DNA of 64,000 bases, from NCBI RefSeq assembly GCF_014529535.1, contig NC_050738.1, positions 5,994,140 to 6,058,139 on the forward strand, read 5' to 3'. Position 1 is the stretch's first letter, and each line of letters begins with the position of its first letter. Made by a program: the position numbers and the translations under genes. The DNA comes from Bradysia coprophila. Taxonomy: Eukaryota > Arthropoda > Insecta > Diptera > Sciaridae. This document shows, piece by piece, positions 58,660 through 64,000 of the stretch. Below the pieces are notes generated by a model. The model saw only the letters and a program-made list of their open reading frames with translations, searched no databases and was not told the origin of the DNA.

Positions 58660-59671
58660 CCCCGTACGAAGTACGAAGGGGCTTACAGGATTACGATGCC
58701 GTGTGTAATTGATGGAATTCGAAGCAGACGGTAAGGGCAAAGTGTTTGCCTATGTTCGTAGATAACGAATCCACAATAAAAATTTTGTCTGTCCGTCTGT
58801 CCGTCTGTCACGTCGATATCTTGAGTAAATCAAATCCGATTTCAAAATTTTTTTTTTCCCTGAAAGATAGTCAAAATAGTGAGGCTAAGTTCGAAGATGT
58901 GCGATTTTGGGTCGACCCTTCCGGAGCTGGGGCCCAATAAGTTCCTAACTGTTTTTCGGCGATATCTCCAGACATTGAAGCACTACACTTGTAAGTGATA
59001 CGTCAAATGAAAGGTATTTACAATGCCGATCGACAAAAAAAAAGTTTATGAAAATTGGATGACCGACTCGTGAGTTAGACCCCTTGGTGTGAACTAGGTA
59101 CAGGGCGGCAAGCCGTTTTTGCTTGTAGGTTGGCCAAATTTGAACGTATTTAGATGGATTTTGCATTATTAGATAGGTATTGACCGTACCAATCAGGGAA
59201 AAAAAAGTTTATGAAATTCGATTCACCGGAGCGTGAGCTAGGTCTCTTGGAGTGAGCTTATATGTGGCTACTCGGCCGTACAGTGAAGGTGGTGTTTTTT
59301 GTTAATATCTCGAGTAAACTTTGACCGAATTTCATAATTTTTTTTTGTTTGAAAGGTACTAACGAATGTAAAGCAGCCGTACTACTTTCCACCTCCTTAC
59401 AAAATGGCCGTCGGCCGCCATTTTGGATTTTTGTAAAATCAATATAAATCGGTGAAAATGATACTTACTTAATTTTAGGTAAATTCGAAATTTGTGTTAC
59501 ATTTGAAAGGAACGTCGTACGGGGCTTCGTAATTGCGCTATGCACAATTTTTAAGACGTACACATTTCATAAGAATTTTACTTTACCGACGTTTACGGGC
59601 GCAGTAGGCTTACGGTAAGAGTAGGGCGACGGACGAACTACGGGTTTGTACGGGGCTCAGTCGCAGCAAAC
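58660..59671 (+). mobile_element. Long repeat element with CCCCGTAC ends, copy 2
   Basis: Left ~200 bp nearly identical to 23239-23440; right end with GGAACGTCGTACGGGGCTTC and GTACGGGGCTCAGTCGCAGC matches 24613-24800. The interior differs: it lacks the regular 145-bp array and has diverged segments with AAAGGTA and GAGTTAG words. Same orientation as copy 1. No coding capacity. Confidence 0.8.
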
Positions 59672-61687
59672 GCTCCGACTGTTCTGACGGCTCGTTTAAT
59701 AATCATTCTTCTAAGCTAGGCTTACATTAAATCACCTGGTACTTGTCAAAAAGAGTCTACCCGGCGTTCAAAAATATTTTAGGTTGACCCAATACCCTCT
59801 CTAGAGTATTGGTTGACCTGAAAAATAGCATGGACGAATGAATTGAAATGATTTTATTCTTAATCCAGGCTTAATTTATGTGGAAAAAAATTAGAAAATA
59901 TCGGTAAAATTGGGGAATACAGAAAAATTAGGGAAAAATGATGAAAACAATTAAATGTTTTCCTCAAAATAGTCCATGGTGAACATTCATTCATTGATGA
60001 AAAATCCCGCTGTGAATAAACTTTGACAGTTTTCTGCTCTTTGTTAACACGATCACTTTAGTAAATTTCAACAGATTTTCCAAAAAAATGTATTCGATGA
60101 AGTATTGAAATCCTCAGGTGAAGTTCACAAATGGGTGGTATTGGTTCAACCATCTGAGAGTAGTTCTCAAAAGAAGCCTTTTCTACTTTATGTTAACGTG
60201 ATAACCAGAGGAATTCTTAACCGATTTAAAAAAAAGAATTGTTTGGTGGAGAATGGAATTCCTGAGGTTCCACGATGGATTATGATCTAGCTGAATTTTT
60301 GTATCCTATTTTCAATAGTACTTGTTATGTGATTTTGCCAAAGACGAGTAAATATTAAGGAGCGTGAGATTTGAGCCCTTTTTTAACCGGGGAATTTTAT
60401 AGACAATAACACTCTAGTGAGAAAGAAAAAACAGAATTTAATTATTAATGAGAGATTAAGACCGTTCTAGTAGGTCTTCTTTTAATTTTGTTTTTGTGGC
60501 CTTCAAAATTACATTTCATTGAAATAAATCAATAAATCATTACCAATACAAAAAACTATTGAGAAGTTCAGACAGTCAAGGGATCTGACCCATCCAACAA
60601 GTGGGAACTAGGCTGATTTTGTCTACGAGTTATTATACCTAGAGATTAAATTTTGAGCAAAGTTACGTAAAATATGTGGTCCCAACATGAAATACGAAAT
60701 GTTTATTGGTATGTGTTAAAATTATACGAAATGTGTATCTTATACAAACTGATCTCAGGACCACATTTCGTCGTACAAATTTCCACTCTAGGTATTCTCT
60801 TAGAATTTTGTTGTCACAAATTGATAGTCGCTTAGTAATAGAAATCGATAAATGAAAATTAGTCGAAAAGGAGGTCGGTGTCGAACAAGAAGCTAATAAA
60901 CGTTCCGTAGAGGATGATTTAGACAGACGACAGTTTTCAGTTTTAGGAGTACTATAACGACAAACGAAACCATACTGAATATAGGACATCTCTTCTTTTG
61001 GTTACACGTAAGGTAAGGTAAGGTAAAAATCTTAAGCGAACGTCTTCTTCTTCTTGTTATTACTGATTCAAACATTTAAGATTTGAGCAATTGAAATTTC
61101 CAACCAGAGTTATTTCCTCATTGTCCTGAACGGATTCAGCTAACCCGAACCTTGATTTTTTATTTTTAACTTCATCGTCAAAGAATAATTGGAAAAATTC
61201 AGACAAAATAAAATATTGCAGATGGCTCGCAACTTGAAAATGAAAATTTTGTCGTCATAAAGCTAGTTGAAATTGGTTGATCTTAAGAGTTGATGGGATA
61301 GTAACGAACAATTCGCTTTGCATTCAGAATGAAGACAGAAGAATGAACTCCGTCACCACTGTTTACTGGTCAATTTATTCTAAGCTCTTTCATAGTTACT
61401 TTCGGATCATTCCGCACGATATAATCAAAACATTTCAATTTTTTGCCAAAATTTTTTATTGTTTTCAAAGAGTGGCAGCTCCTGGATTATAAGTAAGCAA
61501 AATCGAGCTCCCGTCCTCCATAATAGAAAACTGCGAGTTAGTAAAATGGTTGTTAAAAAACGCAACGATTCATGAAAAGAGTGGTGTGGTTTAGATGCTT
61601 AACTAAAATCAAGAGATGATTGTGACATTATGTGGTTAGAGACAACTAGAAACTGGTATCGAATCCACCAATACTGCACGGTTGAGT
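59672..61687. other. Intergenic DNA between repeat element and CCT4
   Basis: No gene recognised. A short dyad with AGGTTGACCCAATAC and GTATTGGTTGACCT is at 59781-59821, and a pentamer run of AGGTA at about 61011-61026. A 108-codon minus-strand frame (60663-60989) has no domain. The part nearest 61687 is the CCT4 3' UTR. Confidence 0.5.
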
Positions 61688-63413
61688 TTATGTTATAGTG
61701 TTGACCTGAAAGAAAATTTTCCACAAATTTTAGTGAAATGCAAACGCAAAGGGGGGCTTTGTCACACTTACAATATCGTCAATCTTTAAAATGGATCGTA
61801 CGGTTTCAGTAGCCAATGTAATGGCAGCTGTAGAAACTAGCAACGGCTGAACTACATTTTCGGCCAAAATGTCTGTGATTGCTCCCTTTCGCACATTGAT
61901 GCCAGCGTTTTTCTCTCCTTGTGCATGACGATTTCTCAATTCAGTCACCGTTGCAATGGGATTCAGACCAGCATTTTCCGCTAGCGTTGATGGAATCACT
62001 TCCATTGCTTCCGCATAAGCCCGGAAGCAATAAGCATCAACGCCATCCACAGTATTCGAATGGGCAGCCAATTGTAAGGCCATCTCAATTTCTGGTGCAC
62101 CACCGCCAGCGATCAAAGCACGATTCTTCACCAAACACCGAATGACACACAATGCATCGTGAATGGAACGGTCGGCTTCCTCCAAAACCAATTTGTTCGA
62201 TCCACGAACAACAATCGAAACGGTTCGACCTTGGTTCTGGATGCCGGTGACCTTAACGAATTTGTTGGAGCCACTGGCAACTTCTTCGACCAGATCGGCG
62301 TTTACCAAACTTTCGGCAACGAAGTGATCCAATGAAGCAATTGGACGACAGCTCAATGTTTTGCAAACAAATTCGATGTCTTCACGTTCGATGTCCTTGA
62401 TGACCATGACTTTGATTTTATCCAAAAAGTGAAGAGCAAGATCAGAGACTGCATCGCGTAGGATTGACTTTTGAACCAACAGAACATTACATCCGGCCTT
62501 CTTAATCTGTTTGACGATATTGAGAATGTAGGCACGTTCCTCCTTAAGTACTCGATCCATAGCAGCGTAATCCGAAACAACGACATTGTGGTCCATCTGG
62601 GGAAAAGGATGAAATAGAATCAAAGTTGCATAGAGGAGCAAACCACCGATCAGTGTGTTTACACATTCAGATTAGACTTACATCGGTTTTTGGTGGTGAA
62701 ATGCAGAACTGAATCAAGCCAATCTTTGCCTTTTCCAAACGTTTCGGTCCGTTGGTACCAGCCGATCGTTGTGTGAACACCAATCCATCGACCAATTCCG
62801 TATCTTCAATGGTGCCACCCAAGCTACGGATAACTTTGATGTTTTTCAAATCGACACGATTTTCCTGGCCAGCTTCAGTGACCTTCAAAACTGCATCGAC
62901 AGCCAATGGTGCCAGTGTACTGCTCTGCTGCGATACAACTTTGGAATTCAACGATGTCGACGCCGACTTAATCAAAATATCTCGATCGGTCAGTTCAATC
63001 GGTCGCGACATTTCCGTTAGAATTTGGACAGCTTTGGTAGAACAGCGTTGGAATGCATCTGAGATGGCTGTCGGATGGATGCCAATATGTAACAAACGTT
63101 CGGCGGCCTCCAAAAGTGCACCGGCAGTTACTACGACGGATGTTGTACCGTCACCAGCTTCAACGTCTTGTGCACGCGATAATTCAACCAACATTTTTGC
63201 AGCCGGATGAAGGACATTCATTTGCTTGAGAATGGTGGCTCCGTCGTTTGTGATCGTTACTTCACCGTTACCGGCTTGAATCTGTTCCGAGAAAATTCGT
63301 TAGAATTGGTTGTCGGAATGGGAATCTTATGTTGGTCACAGTCAATCTTGAATGTCTTACCATTTTGTCCATTCCTCTCGGCCCCAAACTGGTTCGGATT
63401 GCATCGGACACAG
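61688..63413 (-). CDS. CCT4: T-complex protein 1 subunit delta (CCT4), 5' end outside the window
   Basis: Delta subunit of the cytosolic TRiC/CCT chaperonin, which folds actin, tubulin and other proteins with ATP. Visible exons on the minus strand: 63413-63361, 63281-62682, 62596-61772 and a tiny last exon 61705-61688 (VNTIT and TAA, joined after KIDDI). All junctions are GT..AG and in frame; 498 residues are visible of an expected ~535. The first coding exon (about 35-40 residues) is not found before 64000. Diagnostic blocks: [18 protein letters not shown], the ATP-binding [18 protein letters not shown]-like [20 protein letters not shown] (delta-specific) and [11 protein letters not shown]. 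Introns are 66-85 bp except none larger, typical of compact fly genes. Confidence 0.95.
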
Positions 63414-64000
63414 CTGAAATGAGATTCTTTTTTAAGAATTGTAATCATTGGCCGAGAGTGACAATACTCGGATTTATAATCTTTGGGAACTGTCATCCGG
63501 GAAGGCTTATTTCAACACCAAAATATTTCTACTAACTTAAGGGATTGAACACCTCGAGGTCTTTACATCTGAAATTCTGTCACTATTCGAAGCACATAAG
63601 TCTCGTTGGTTAGATACCCCCCACTAAATCTATTTCTCTCGGTGATTCATGAAATTAAAGAAGATCTAACGGATCCTCACAATGTCCAAAACACTAACGT
63701 CACTAGAACTTTTGCGTGTCAATGAATTGAATAGTGAAATGACTGATGGGACGAACAAATAATTAGACCATACCGGTTCTGAAATGTCTGCCAAATAAAT
63801 TTCAAATTTTATTTACAAGTCAGATGACTCAGTAAAATGTGAGGTTATGCAATTTCGGAGCTACACAAAAACCTCTTTTCCTCTGTTTAATCTATGACAA
63901 CATTGATGTACCGATCAGTGATACGAAAATATTCCATCTTCTTAAGCTATGTCAGTGAATTGTGACTAAAAATCGCAATATTTAGAAAAAATGCTGCGAG
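63414..64000. other. CCT4 upstream intron, right edge
   Basis: Follows an acceptor on the minus strand (ATTTCAG before 63413) and is therefore the 3' part of an upstream CCT4 intron, at least 587 bp. No coding match to the CCT4 N terminus was found on either strand. Confidence 0.6.

Noticed and set aside
60663-60989. 108-codon minus-strand frame between repeat element and CCT4
   Set aside because: No domain or gene signals; could not be distinguished from chance.
61011-61026. AGGTA pentamer run as an interstitial telomere repeat
   Set aside because: The insect telomere unit is TTAGG; this run is a different pentamer and only about three units long.

Overview
The window is AT-rich nuclear DNA from an animal, most likely an insect and probably a fly (Diptera). 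Genes have several exons with consensus GT..AG introns, from about 60 bp to 7 kb. One gene is cactus, the arthropod IkB of the Toll pathway, and the glycogen phosphorylase reads as insect GlyP. The order or family is inferred from the proteins only. There is no bacterial operon, CRISPR array or phage.

Seven protein-coding genes are well supported by homology. In order: GlyP (glycogen phosphorylase, +, 4.7-11.5 kb, four exons, 4.1 kb first intron); an HTATIP2/TIP30-like NAD(P)-binding protein (-, 18.46-19.27 kb, one exon); a multiple inositol polyphosphate phosphatase (+, 30.4-31.8 kb, two exons); cactus (+, 39.9-50.5 kb, five exons, with an IKK-type degron, ankyrin repeats and an acidic tail); a HYLS1 centriolar protein (+, 56.2-57.1 kb, four exons), convergent with mRpL4 (-, 57.2-58.04 kb); and CCT4, the delta subunit of the TRiC/CCT chaperonin (-, 61.7-63.4 kb), whose first coding exon lies beyond the right edge. 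A small multi-pass membrane protein gene at 14.88-15.24 kb has a TATA box and a poly(A) signal but no recognised family. These genes are unrelated housekeeping, metabolic and immune genes and do not form a pathway cluster.

Between genes the DNA is dominated by small non-autonomous DNA elements with long inverted repeats. They include a hAT-type MITE family with 8-bp target duplications (38.6, 54.9 and 55.1 kb, plus a 20-bp remnant at 58.6 kb); three fold-back elements sharing one terminal motif (12.3-16.2 kb); a pair with TTGGATGCTGC ends (17.3 and 19.8 kb); a TA-flanked MITE (17.1 kb); a ~1.1 kb fold-back enclosing a degenerate tRNA-Leu-like sequence (21.6-22.7 kb); and two long elements with almost identical left ends (23.2-24.8 and 58.7-59.7 kb), one containing a ~145-bp tandem array. 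A decayed LINE 3' end of the restriction-like-endonuclease type lies at 1.8-2.4 kb.

The most useful leads are the hAT-like family with its footprint-like remnant, the 145-bp-array element, NF-kB-type sites in the large cactus intron, and the inositol phosphatase that lacks the usual acid after its second catalytic histidine. I found no convincing new multi-gene system.
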